Shown here piece by piece: positions 24,300 through 34,262 of a DNA stretch of 64,000 nucleotides (position 1 is the first letter of the stretch; every line of letters begins with the position of its first letter). The position numbers were made by a program, and so were the translations under genes. The stretch comes from Rhododendron vialii (taxonomy: Eukaryota > Streptophyta > Magnoliopsida > Ericales > Ericaceae), in the NCBI RefSeq assembly GCF_030253575.1, contig NC_080569.1, forward strand, positions 26,796,501 to 26,860,500. Direction: 5' to 3'. Below the pieces are notes generated by a model. It did no database searches. It saw nothing but the letters and a program-made list of their open reading frames with translations, and had not been told where the DNA came from.

Positions 24300-24665
24300 A
24301 GATGTCGAATTGATTATATAAAGCAGTCCCGTTTATTCAGAAATTCTTCATCTTTCCCGCTCGCACTTTGTTAAAAAAAAATAAAAATTAGTACTTGAAA
24401 AGAGAAGGGCAGTAAGGGCTGGGGATATTCAGAGAGGCCAAGTCCCCACCCCAACTCCTTCCATCACTCCGTAACCGAACCTTCCAAACATGGCTAGAGT
24501 TTCAGAAAGACCTCTTCAGTCTTTCAACTCGGTTTTTCTCTCTCCTCAATTGGGTTTCTCACTCCTCTCCGACCTCTTTCTCCAGTCTTCAAGTCGTTGC
24601 GGGTTTCTGAGTGCCTCTTCCTTTTTTACGAGATCAGTTTGAATCTTTCATCTCTCTACTGATAT
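24300..24665 (-). promoter_or_regulatory. Possible first leader exon/promoter side of PHO2
   Basis: On the minus strand this segment has the composition of a plant 5' UTR (GAAACCC, GA-rich, no long AT runs), and it lies upstream of the miR399 exon. It may hold the PHO2 transcription start, with an intron over part of 22.5-24.3 kb. It ends where the large hAT-type insertion begins at 24674. There is no direct evidence for a start site; this is inference from position and composition. Confidence 0.3.
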
Positions 24666-24690
24666 GGCATATGTAGAGGTGTCAAATGGG

Positions 24691-24985
24691 CCGTGCCGGC
24701 ACGGCACGGCATGGGCACGGAGCGGCACGGCACGTCACAGGCACGGTCTTGGCCTGGCACGGCACGACACGGCACGGTCTTAGTGGGCCTAGGGCACGGA
24801 AGTGGGCGGCACGGCACGACACGAAAGTTGGCCTCGCACGGCACGGCACGACACGGTCGTAGACGAGCACGACAAGGGCACGGGCACGAAAAGTGGACAG
24901 GCACGGCACAGCACGACACGGTTCTAGCAGAGCACAAGCACAGGCACGACACAGGCACGGAAGGGCACGGCACGAGACACGGAAA
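24691..24985 (+). repeat. Left subterminal repeat array, cggcacg words
   Basis: About 300 bp of irregularly spaced ggcacggcacg/cacgacacgg words, mostly in one orientation on the plus strand. Subterminal short repeats are transposase binding sites in hAT elements (general knowledge). The GC content contrasts sharply with the AT-rich DNA that follows (25015-25400). Confidence 0.9.
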
Positions 24986-25424
24986 AAAAAGAAGAAGGAA
25001 CCAAGTGGCATTTTTTTAATTTAAAAATTGTAAACAATTTCTATTCGAAGAAATAATTGTTTACCTTTAAAAAATAATTGTTTACCTTTAAAAAATTAAA
25101 GGTAAACAGCTAAGATATTTAATTTTTAAAAAAAATATTTTAAAATCATGTTTTTAAAAAATCATTTTTTTACCTTTAAAAAATTATCAAATTTTATTTG
25201 GTAAAAAAATTTTCTTTTGTTTTTGTTAGTGAATAGGCTTTTGGACAACTGGACCATTGGTTTGTAAATTTAACATTACAAGATAACAAGTAAAATTAAA
25301 AAAACTTATCAAAATATTTATGGTCCAAGAGTAATTTAATACGAAAGAAAATGTGCAAGAGTCGTATATTATTTATCTCATAATCAGATCTATCGAGAAA
25401 ATAAGGGGGAAAAAAAACAACAAA

Positions 25425-25505
25425 GGAGATTAGCCGGACTAGGACTTGAACCTAAATCCCTAGGTTCTTTCATACACAAACAAACCACCATGCCACCAAT
25501 TAACT
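25425..25505 (-). other. tRNA-like segment (box A/B resemblance)
   Basis: On the minus strand, tggcatggtgg resembles an RNA polymerase III A box and, about 45 nt later, ggttcaagtcc matches a B box. It could be a degenerate tRNA or SINE head. It does not fold into a recognisable complete tRNA by eye. Confidence 0.3.
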
Positions 25506-25899
25506 TGTATTATAAATTTAAAAAAATTAGTGTATAATATATAGCTCTATTATATAAAAACGAGACCATCAAGTAGTAGCCACACAATCGCAACGCAATC
25601 ACGACGATCGATACCATTCAATGCATTCATTTTATTGTGCTTAGGCCTCGTTTGGAAGCCACGCTGTGAAGGTGTATTGTAAAATACACCCTTCTAATAC
25701 GTGGGCCATACTCTATTGCGTGGTTTGGGAAAGCTTTTTACCGGGGGGATTCCTCAAACCCCCAACTCCACAACCCCTCCTAATACAGGCTGAGGGGGGA
25801 TTAGAGATGGCTAGGGTTTGAGGTAGCGTTGTCGAATCCCCCCTAATCTCGGACGATCTTACCCCTCGTAATCCCCCTTTTCCACTCTCCAGGCTCCAT

Positions 25900-26360
25900 T
25901 TTCTGTTCGCAGTCTTCTCTCGGTCTTGTTCGAAAGAGAAGTGTGGCGATTTGGGTGCTTTGGTCGATTTGAAGTTCGATTCATCAGGTAATTCTTGTTC
26001 TTCGACTTTTTCCTGTTTCTGTTGATTTTCCTGTACGAGTTGTGTTGATTTATCATTTCGGCAGTGTTTTGTTTGATTTGGTTTGTGGGTTTTGTGGGTT
26101 TCGACTCCCAGGTACCATTTCTGTCGCAACTCTTCTCGATACTGTTTTTGTTCGAAAGAGGAGAAGAGGTTTGTGGTGATTTGGGTGCTGGTCGATTTGA
26201 AGAGTTCGATTCACTGAAGTATATTTCTTCCTTGTTCGATTTTGGAGTGTTTAGGGCTCGATTTTGTACTGTTTATGTTTGATTTGTGTGTTGGTCGATT
26301 AGAGTTCGATTCATTTGGGTGCTTTGGTCGATTTGGTTGAATGTTCTGTTCTATTTTGTG
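25900..26360 (+). repeat. Diverged direct repeats upstream of the PIF transposase
   Basis: The phrase gatttgggtgctttggtcga...gttcgattcat occurs about three times (near 25945, 26175 and 26300), often after ttgttcgaaagag. This looks like duplicated promoter/leader DNA of the transposon. A possible donor follows the first copy (catcag|gtaattc at about 25987). Confidence 0.6.
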
Positions 26361-26562
26361 TTAATTTTTTTCCGGCAGTGTTTTCGTTCCATTTGGTATG
26401 TGGGTTTGTGGTTGTGCTAAAAAGTATTACCAATCTCGGTTCGTACCATTTGTTTGCAGCCGTACGCACGTGCATTATATATGACTAGGGTAGAATGACA
26501 TGGCAAGAATGTAGGGAGTGTCCTGTTTAACGACGATTAGTAAGGCTTGGTTGCTTATTCTT

Positions 26563-27181
26563 ATCCTTGGATCAGGGCATACGGAGATCACATAAATACA
26601 CATTGAAACTACCAACCATTCTGCACCATACGCCTTAAAAAAGGGTGTAAAGCACTCTATAGGGCACAGGGAACACTGGAAAGTTTAAGATCCATCAGAA
26701 GACATAGAAACAAATTATTTTCTTTTGACCCTAGGGAAAATTAATACCTCCAGGAACATTTGGCAGCAGGTCTGCCATCTAAGTGGTGTTTGGACACCAC
26801 AACACAATTGGGATGCTGAAACCTTGTGGCTCATTGGAGAATTTAGTGGTAAATGATTTGGCAACATAGTTAGAAACCTTGCTTGGGCTGCCATGATATA
26901 CTACATATGGCAAGATAGGAATTATAGAGCTTTCAAGCATTCATCGACCTTTTCCCACTATTTTGGATAAGATTTGTTTTGATGCATGTATCAGGTGCTC
27001 CCAATTTTTATCAATAGAGCAAACTCCATTTAAAACCATGCTTTAAAGCCATTGGCAAATCCCCTCAATAGGATTTTTGCCTCAGCTTAGTTGAGTTTTT
27101 GGTTTTTTTGATGATATGCCTTCTTCATTCTTGTAAGATTGTTTTCCTTAATGAATTTCTCATTCATCCAACAAAAAAAAA
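26563..27181 (+). mobile_element. LINE 3' fragment with A tail (truncated)
   Basis: One frame reads LAWAAMIYYIWQDRNYRAF at about 26880-26936. This is the conserved end of plant non-LTR retrotransposon ORF2, after the zinc-binding reverse-transcriptase domain. It is followed by a 3' UTR and a terminal A run at 27172-27181. Stops and frameshifts surround the motif, so it is a dead fragment. The reverse transcriptase core is absent. Confidence 0.7.
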
Positions 27182-27476
27182 CCAAACAAATTTGTCACGA
27201 AATCATGATACTCGAATGACTTGAGTGGAACCCATTAACTGTTTGATCCCAAATAAACAGAATAACCCACACGTATGTTGAAGCCTATAACTTATCCACC
27301 AAAACCTTTTGACCGGAGGGCAGAACAATATGAGCAAATGAACAATGCCACCAAAGAATCCTCAAGATTATAAACTGTTGCACTAGAAACATTTCACTTG
27401 CAAAAAATTATATTCACTATAATGTGGAGCTTGAAATAACAGTTACAAGCCTTTAATTAAGTAGTAAAAAGATTAC

Positions 27477-27612
27477 CTGTATCTGTTCCCGATTTCCATG
27501 AGTAATGTTTGAGATTGTCCAGCATGCTTCTTTCTTGATGCTTTTCTTATGATTATTTGTCAACAAACTCAACAAGCATGCAAGTGCACCATGTTGAATC
27601 ATGCACCGTAGA
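27477..27612 (-). pseudogene. Captured importin-alpha exon fragment (ARM repeat)
   Basis: On the minus strand the frame reads [18 protein letters not shown] and continues [17 protein letters not shown], then HGNREQIQ. It ends at CAG followed by gtaatc, a preserved splice donor. This is the highly conserved ARM-repeat segment of plant importin subunit alpha, the NLS receptor of nuclear import. Only this exon is visible; the flanking DNA is unrelated. Few residues differ from the family consensus, so capture is probably recent relative to the surrounding decay, or the source is a close relative. It is not expected to make a functional protein. Confidence 0.85.
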
Positions 27613-28219
27613 AAAGAGGTTCTCATTATTGGATAAAAAAATATCGCATAGCACTGAAAAGGCTTGGTTGCTTATTCTTTTTTTGTGAATTGGTTTTGGT
27701 GGAGCAATTTTTGGAAATTCGTATGGAATTTCTTTGTTGTGATACCACCGAACAAGATGTTTTCAAATCGGGAAACTCTGAAGCAGTACGAAAATGATGA
27801 GTATTTTCATGATTGCTGGAAAACTTATTTGCAATGGGTTCTTAACAACTCCAAAGGTTCTCATTTGCGTTGTACAAAAAAAAAGAAACTTAGGTTTATG
27901 GTTTGCCAATCTAATACACAAGACATACATAAACAGAGATAGATGATTTCTGTATGAATCTCCACTGAACATCTTTAAGTTTAAATTGACATTAAGGGTT
28001 AGAACTTAGAAGTTGTTTAAATTGATAAGGAGGTGACAGTTTATAAAAAACCGTACCCTACTGTTGGTCTACCGGTGAAGCCGTTTTTTTTTTCATGTCT
28101 ACCTATTCCTTTTTTTGTAGTGAATTAGTTGTTTGTTGTCATGTCTATTCATTGTTACTTTTAGGATCCAAAGAATAGGTTTTCATTAAAAACCCTAAAC
28201 CTTGTAAGTGTTTTTTAGG

Positions 28220-29629
28220 ATGCCAAGATTAAATAGGAAACAGAAAAGGAGAAGAGAAGAGCATGAGGGATTCATGGCATTACATACCTTTATGAATGCT
28301 GTCATTGGAGTTTTTCGTTTGTACTTGTTCATCACGTCGACGATTCGCCGTCGTCGTCCGGAGTTATCTCCGAATCCAGACTTTTACCAGACGCACGTAA
28401 ACAACATCAATAGGCTTGTAAGGGGTAATGACGTGGACTGCCACGACCAATTGAGGGTGAATAGACACACTTTTTTGAGATTATGTTGTTTAGTTAGAGG
28501 TGTTGGGTTAAGGGACTCACGTAACGTATGTCTTGAGGAGAGGGTAGCAATATTCTTGTGGGTCCTCGGTCACCATACGAAGCAGAGGCGTACAAAATTT
28601 GATTTTTACAGGTCTGGTGAGACAATAAGTAGGCATTTTAATACTGTACTCCAAGCTGTCTTGCGCCTTCACCGAATGCTCCTAGAGACGCCCGAGCCTG
28701 TACCTGCTAACTATCAAGACAGTAGGTGGAATTGGTTTCAGGTATAGTCGTGTTCAATTGTTCCTATTTCGTCCATTCAAAGCTTTCCTCTAGTTCGCCA
28801 TATTCACTTAACGTTACTCTTGTCCACATTTGTTAGAATTGTCTTGGGGCACTGGATGGGACGTACGTGCCAGTAAATCCCCCGGCCGCAGACAGGGCAC
28901 GATATAGGTCGAGGAAGGGTGAGATTGCTACAAATGTCTTAGGTGTTTGTACCCGGGACCTTAAATTTGCCTATGTATTGGCTGGTTGGGAAGGATCGGC
29001 CACTGACTCTAGAATTCTTGGAAATGCCATGGAAAGACCCCACGGTCTTAGAGTGCCCCGTGGTATGATCCATATCCTAAGTTGATGTTTACTTTGACTC
29101 CATTAAAATTATCCACCCATCAATGTGTTGTCTTCCACTGGTTACAGGACATTATTACCTTGTTGATGCCGGTTACACCAATGGGGACGGTTTCTTAGCA
29201 CCATACCGTGGCCAACAGTATCACATCAACATTTGGAGGCAATGTCATTTGCCAACAACCAAAGAGGAGTACTTCAACATGAAACACTCCGCCGCTAGAA
29301 ATGTCATTGAGAGATGCTTTGGGGTTCTCAAGATGCGGTTTGCAATCTTGAGATCGCCCTCCTATTACCCGATAAAGACTCAATGTCGTATCATGTCAGC
29401 ATGTTGTCTTCTACATAATCTAATTAAGAGATAGATGCCCAACGATCCAATTGAACACGAGTACACAGCGTGGGAACGAGCACATGTGAACGATGTCCCT
29501 GTTGATGATCACATTGCTACTGTTGAGAGTTCGAATCAGTGGACCGCGGGGAAGGATGCTCTAGCGGCGGCCATGTATAACCATTGGTTAGGCAATGGAG
29601 GGGGACAAGTGGAGGGCATCCTTCCTTAA
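28220..29629 (+). CDS. HARBI1-like DDE transposase of PIF/Harbinger element, one in-frame stop
   Basis: Exons 28220-28741, 28837-29062 and 29148 onward, all GT/AG. The ATG at 28220 lies next to an acceptor-like ttttttag. The product has a basic N-terminus ([14 protein letters not shown]), a helix-turn-helix region and a DDE catalytic core: D181 in [10 protein letters not shown]256 in YLVDAGY and E304 in NVIERCFG. The frame runs into TAG at 29432-29434 after LLHNLIKR (344 residues). Directly beyond, the same frame continues for 64 codons ([14 protein letters not shown] to [15 protein letters not shown]), the normal family C-terminus, ending at 29629. The stop is thus one nonsense change, probably GAG to TAG. 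The truncated protein keeps the catalytic triad; activity is doubtful. The element's Myb/SANT partner follows on the same strand. Confidence 0.88.
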
Positions 29630-29804
29630 TTGTATTTCCGTTTTGTTCAACCAAACATTGTAGTTGTACTATTTGGAACTTGTTTGTAACGTTTGTTTGT
29701 TTAGAACTTGTAACGTACTATTGTATTTCCCGGTGGTTTTCATAACCTAATGTTTAAGGTCGTACTTTTACAATTGCTGCACACTTTTAAATACATTTAC
29801 AGCA

Positions 29805-30864
29805 ATGACAACACCCGAAGTGGAAGTAGTGGACGTGGAAGGGCCATCAAAGCAAACACGTAGGAGTTGGAGGAAAAATGAGGAGGATGCACTAATGAAG
29901 TGCATGCTGAATGAAGAGGGGGACAAGTGGAAGGCCGATAATGGCTTCAAAACGGGTTACTTCACCCACTTGGAGAAGGAGTTACAAAAAGTGCTCCCGG
30001 GGTGCACCCTTAAGGCAAATCCCCACATTGACTCCAAGGTGAAGCATTGGAAATCCGTATGGGCTAAACTTGTTGACATTAATAGCCTAAGTGGTTTCGG
30101 GTGGGATGCTGTGAACAAGCGTATCGACGTGGAACAATCCGTATGGGACCCGTATGAAAAGGTAACTCCCAATGTTGAATTCTAATGCTTTAATTGAATA
30201 TTAAGGCATGAGAATTCGTAATAAGAGTGCAAATGTTTGTGTAGGCCCATTCGAAAAGGTCAAAGGCTTGTACGGGAAGTCTTTCCCGTATTTTGAGGAT
30301 TGGCAAACACTTTTTGGCAAAGATAGGGCTACGGGGGCGGCCGCAGAAGATTTTGAGGAAATGGCGCGCCCGGAAGTGGAGCCACGCAACTCCAATGACT
30401 TCTATGAGTGTCTATTCGATAACTATGATCCACATCTCCCTAACACTCCCACAACTCCCGTAACTCCCACAACTCTCACGGCTCATGCCTCACTCCCCAC
30501 GTCCACTCCTCGTGGCTCAATGCCGGCAGCCAATGCCGGAGTTCCAAAGGGGAGGAAGAGGACAAGAATGGGTGAAGCGGATTTGTCCATCCATGCGAGC
30601 ATGGACAATTTCTTCAAATCAAGCAGTAGCTATATGGAGAAGATGGCCAACTCCTTTGGCTATGACAAAGACCTATCCGCTCGACGCACGATGGTGAAAG
30701 ATGAGTTGTCAAAGCTTGACATCACATTGACGGAGAAGTTCAAGCTCAGTGCAATCATCGTGCAAGCGGAAGAGAGGGTGGACGACTTCTATGGCACTAA
30801 GCCGGAGGAGAGGCAAGCATTTGTGGAGGCCATCCTTGCCGGTGAGGTGTACGGGCCCATATAG
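29805..30864 (+). CDS. Myb/SANT-like DNA-binding protein of the PIF/Harbinger element
   Basis: Two exons, 29805-30161 (donor aag|gtaact) and 30226-30864, joined in phase: 332 codons including the stop. The Myb/SANT-like domain is at the N-terminus (RRSWRKNEEDALMKCML to VKHWKSVWAKLVDI and GFGWD), followed by the family's PYFEDWQTLFGKDRATG segment. The Pro/Thr-rich linker holds a basic GRKRTRMGE cluster. PIF/Harbinger elements encode such a partner, which binds the subterminal DNA and brings the transposase into the nucleus. The acceptor (ataag|agt) is chosen because it keeps frame; another nearby AG is possible. No stop or frameshift is visible. Confidence 0.82.
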
Positions 30865-31360
30865 TGCAGGTTAAGGAATGAATGCCTTTTTGAAGTGGCT
30901 TAAGTACCATTATAAGTATGAATGGTACTTTACCTACTTTTTTTGAAATGGCAAAACTTTACCGTCATACCCTTAATTAGGAGGCCATGTGTAAATGTGT
31001 AGTGAACAATGTGTGATGAACAATGAACAATGAAATGATCTTTAACTCAAGAATTTTGGTACATTTCATATCAAGTTTGGGAATGTAATATGAACTATGC
31101 ACTATTAATATTTGTGAATGTAATATGAAGTTGGTTTACATGACAGGTTTTGGCCAATGATGAAATTTTTAGTAGGGCAATGATGAATCGATTCAATTCT
31201 TAAATAAGGTAGATACCTTGGCGGGGTAACGATAGTTGCAGCCATGAGTACCCTTATGATTCTTACCTATTGTTTGAGCCCAATCAAGTCTTAAACTGTG
31301 CTTGATAATACTATGCCATGCCTGAGTGTGTGTGTGTGTGTTGGAATATAAGTCTTCTTG

Positions 31361-31790
31361 TTCTGCAGTTTTGTGTGTTGTTCAGTTTGTGTTGGACATT
31401 GTAAGTTCAGGTTGTAATGGCATATAAGTGGTGTTGTGGGCAATGATGAACATTCTCTGAGCCTCTGTCGGATGAATTTGGGCTACTGTGATCTGGTTCT
31501 GCAGTTTTGTGTTCTGTTTTTGTGTTGGACATTGTAAGTGCAGGTTGTAATGGCATATAAGTAGTGTTGTGGGCAATGATGAACATTCTCTGAGCCTCTG
31601 TCAGATGAATTTGGGCTACTGTGATCTGCTTCTGCAGTTTTGTGTTCTGTTTTTGTGTTGGACATTGTAAGTGCAGGTTGTAATGGCATATAAGTGGTGT
31701 TGGAATGGCATATAATTGGTGTTATGGGCAATGATGATAATTTTCTGAGCCTCTGTCTAGTTTTTTGTTGCTGTGATCTGGTTCTGCAGT
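31361..31790 (+). repeat. Tandem repeat, about 135-bp unit, three copies plus partial
   Basis: Units start at 31361, 31497 and 31630, with a partial fourth near 31780. Each contains gttggacattgtaag, aatggcatataag, gggcaatgatga and tctgagcctctgtc. Units 2 and 3 are nearly identical, which indicates recent duplication. Confidence 0.9.
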
Positions 31791-31856
31791 TGAGTGTTCT
31801 GTTGAGGTTCTGATTTGGTTTTGCAGTTGAATGTTCTGTTGAGGTTCTGATCTAGT

Positions 31857-32246
31857 CTATGAAGCACGGATACGAGATACGGGATACGGATACGACACGA
31901 TACGGATACGGCGATACGTCAAAACCTAAAAAAATAGGATATGGATGTGCATAATTTCCCAAGTTTTATATTTTAGTGATGTTATTATTACAATTTTTCC
32001 CTTTTAATTTGTACTTGATTCTTTCAAAAATTTCATTTTAACCCCCGCCGTATCCTAAACGTATCCTGCCGTATCCCCCACGTATCCCTCGCGTATTCGA
32101 AACGTATCCGAAATAATATTTAATTTAAATGCAGGATACTTATTTGCCGTATCCGATACGTATCGGGGCGTATCGGGCGCGTATCTGTATCCATCGCGTA
32201 TCCGATACTCGTACGTGACTAGTTTCGGAGTATCCGTGCTTCATAG
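31857..32246. mobile_element. hAT-type MITE with perfect 17-bp inverted ends (390 bp)
   Basis: The left end is ctatgaagcacggatac and the right end is its exact inverse gtatccgtgcttcatag. Flanking octamers are gatctagt (31849-31856) and gatctggt (32247-32254), seven of eight matching. Subterminal DNA is full of ggatacg/cgtatcc words. It is inserted in the PIF/Harbinger element, which is itself in the large hAT-type element. Confidence 0.88.
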
Positions 32247-33144
32247 GATCTGGTTCTCCAGTTCTGTTTCTGTATGGTGTGTCTGGGTACTGTATTCTGC
32301 AGTTCAGTTTCTGTTCAGTTTCTGTTTTGGTATTAGAGACTGTTGTTTTTGGTATGTCAGTTGTTTTTTAGACTGCTTTTGAGACTGCTGGTGTATGAAT
32401 GTGGGGCCTGTGTATTGCCATGCTTTGGCATAGGTAATGCTGGCCACTATGGAGTGTGGGATGTTGTGTTTGAGTGTTGAGCATGCCAATCCAGTTTTCA
32501 GGTTTCTGTTCTGCATTGTTTTCGTGGGCTGTTTTTTGGTGGGCTGGTTTTTAACATATGGCTATGACGAAACTTTTCTGAGCCACCTTTTCTGAGCCAC
32601 CTATTCACAGTGAAGCATCTAAACGAGCCTTTGACTGTTGGCTGTTTCTGCAGTTTTTTGTGGTTGTTTGCTGTGTCCAAACTCTTGCTGCTGCAGCATG
32701 TGGCTGCCTGTGTTCCAGTTGTGGTTCCTGCAGTAGCAGTTTTAGGACACTGTAGTTTTTGGACAGTACATGAAAACCTGTAGTTTGTGGACTCAAACAA
32801 TGTATTTTTCAATACCAGATGCTGTTTTTAGGCTGTTTTGTTGTCAATTTGTAACTTATATGTAGGCCATGATGATATAAAACGAGACAATTTTAGGTGA
32901 GTCACTTATCTTGGCGGGACAAGTTATGAGGGCCAACAGTTCAATCACCGTTCGGCAACATAATTTGTAGCCAAGTAGTGCACAATGCCGGTCGAATATA
33001 TCTGAGCCATATTTATTTGTAAGCATACTCTACATATTGTTTCACAATAAAAATCGTTATTGTTGTATCCAACTAGATTTGCTATGAGAAGTCAAGACAA
33101 AGATAGTTTTGGGTGGTTTTCATTGGCCGTAAACCGGGTATATA

Positions 33145-33442
33145 TACAAGTTGGACGACCGCGGAACTACAAGTTAATGGATACGCGGGAAACTTGAAGA
33201 AAAGGTACAACACATTACATGAAGCTTAAGAAGCATTGTTAGCATTTCATGAGGAAAGATACCGGCTAATTCAAGACATGGAGTTGGCCCAAACCAAACA
33301 TCAATCAAATGACGGTGCTTCGACATCCACAAGTGCTTTGGAAGTTCAATACCAACCTAGTCTAACAAAATACTTTGTTGTAATTTTTTTGTTAGGTTTC
33401 GTAAGTTGTATTTTATTGGCACATCTGTTCAATTCGGAATAA
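33145..33442 (+). pseudogene. Degenerate ORF of transposon origin
   Basis: The frame reads YTSWTTAELQVNGYAGNLKK, then RYNTLHEA, a TAA stop, and on to EALLAFHEERYRLIQDMELA, then AQTKHQSNDGASTSTS, ending at 33442 after a hydrophobic stretch (FVVIFLLGFVSCILLAHLF). Apart from the stop it reads like protein. It may be a remnant of a trihelix or Myb-like transposon protein. I do not recognise the family. Confidence 0.4.
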
Positions 33443-33778
33443 AGTTGTAAGTTTTATTTCAAGAATTTGGACGAATTAGGTTGGGAACACTGTATAAGTT
33501 GTAAAAATTTCGTAAGTTGTACGTTTTATTTCATCAATCACGTTGGCATATTGTTTTTTGAATATTTTGTTCTAATAACTAACGTATGAAAGATATAAAT
33601 TATTTGGTGGTTCAAAATTTCACTTCAAAACAATAGTACAATACAGAGCCCCAACAGAAGTACACCCTCTCACATCCATACATAAAACAAATTAGGAAGC
33701 CCATTGATTTATTCGTCAACACATTTATTACCACAACTTCAATTTATTCTTTCAATAGCCGCCTTAAACTTCGAACTT

Positions 33779-34262
33779 CTAGTTCTCCTCGGAAACAAAG
33801 CAATAGGCCCATCGATTAAAATGGGGAAATTGCCTGTCCCGTAAATGTCTCAGATGTCGGTGATCCTACATATAAAAGTTAGGAAAACATTAACAAAACT
33901 TACAGACCAATACTTTATACAAAATTGAAAAAACATTGAAAAGAACTTACTTGGACAAATTCATTCCAAATTTCATTTGCCACCACTAGTTTGTTTTCAT
34001 TTGGATTCCACCCGAACCCAGGACGCCTAAGCATAGCGTCTAGTATACGATAATCACTCTTCCATTTCTTGATCATTCCTTCAATATGAATTTCGTTTAT
34101 ACCTGCTTGAGGGAAAGAAACTCGCATCTCATTTTTAAGAACTCCCAAGTAGGAAGGGCGAAACCCTCCGTTGTCGGTTCGCCAAACCCCCTGATCTACA
34201 AGGCTCGTAAGGTTAGTTAACAATGCATCCTCCTCCTCCTCGCTCCAAGCCCGGCGTGCCAT
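33779..34262 (-). CDS. Second Myb/SANT-like protein in the PIF element, minus strand
   Basis: Exons 34262-33951 (donor caa|gtaagt) and 33865-33779 (acceptor tatgtag, stop TAG) join in phase to give 132 residues. The first exon is a complete Myb/SANT-like domain: MARRAWSEEEEDALLTNLTS, VWRTDNGGFRP, IKKWKSDYRILDAML and GFGWNPNENKLVVANEIW. The second adds LRDRQFPHFNRWAYCF, equivalent to the PFPxFDDW segment that follows this domain in plant relatives. It is much shorter than usual and lacks the linker and C-terminal part. It is transcribed against the transposase. It may belong to another element or be a second, diverged partner gene. Confidence 0.7.

Larger units (their letters stand above)
26542..27679. 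other. Insertion bounded by a 21-bp direct repeat, containing LINE and importin-alpha fragments
   Basis: The 21-mer beginning aaggcttggttgc is present at 26542-26562 and again at 27659-27679, and it occurs nowhere else that I noticed. The 1,096 bp between the copies combine a plus-strand LINE 3' end with A tail and a minus-strand importin-alpha exon. The long duplication is typical of target-primed reverse transcription, which suggests one insertion event carrying flanking genomic DNA. Confidence 0.75.
30865..33060. other. Noncoding interior of the PIF element with tandem and box C/D-like motifs
   Basis: No gene. Three tandem units of about 133-136 bp start at 31361, 31497 and 31630 (each begins ttctgcagttttgtg). 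The region also holds a MITE (31857-32246) and several copies of a ggc(a/t)atgatga...tctgagcc motif: long forms at 31175-31281 and 32865-33008, short forms at 31438, 31571, 31726 and 32560. Similar DNA occurs in the outer element at 36840-38040. Confidence 0.7.

Noticed and set aside
24656-25019. Overlapping open frames rich in Arg/Cys/His across 24.66-25.02 kb and 38.71-39.18 kb.
   Set aside because: They arise from the ggcacg/cacgac subterminal repeats of the hAT-type element and have no protein-like conservation.
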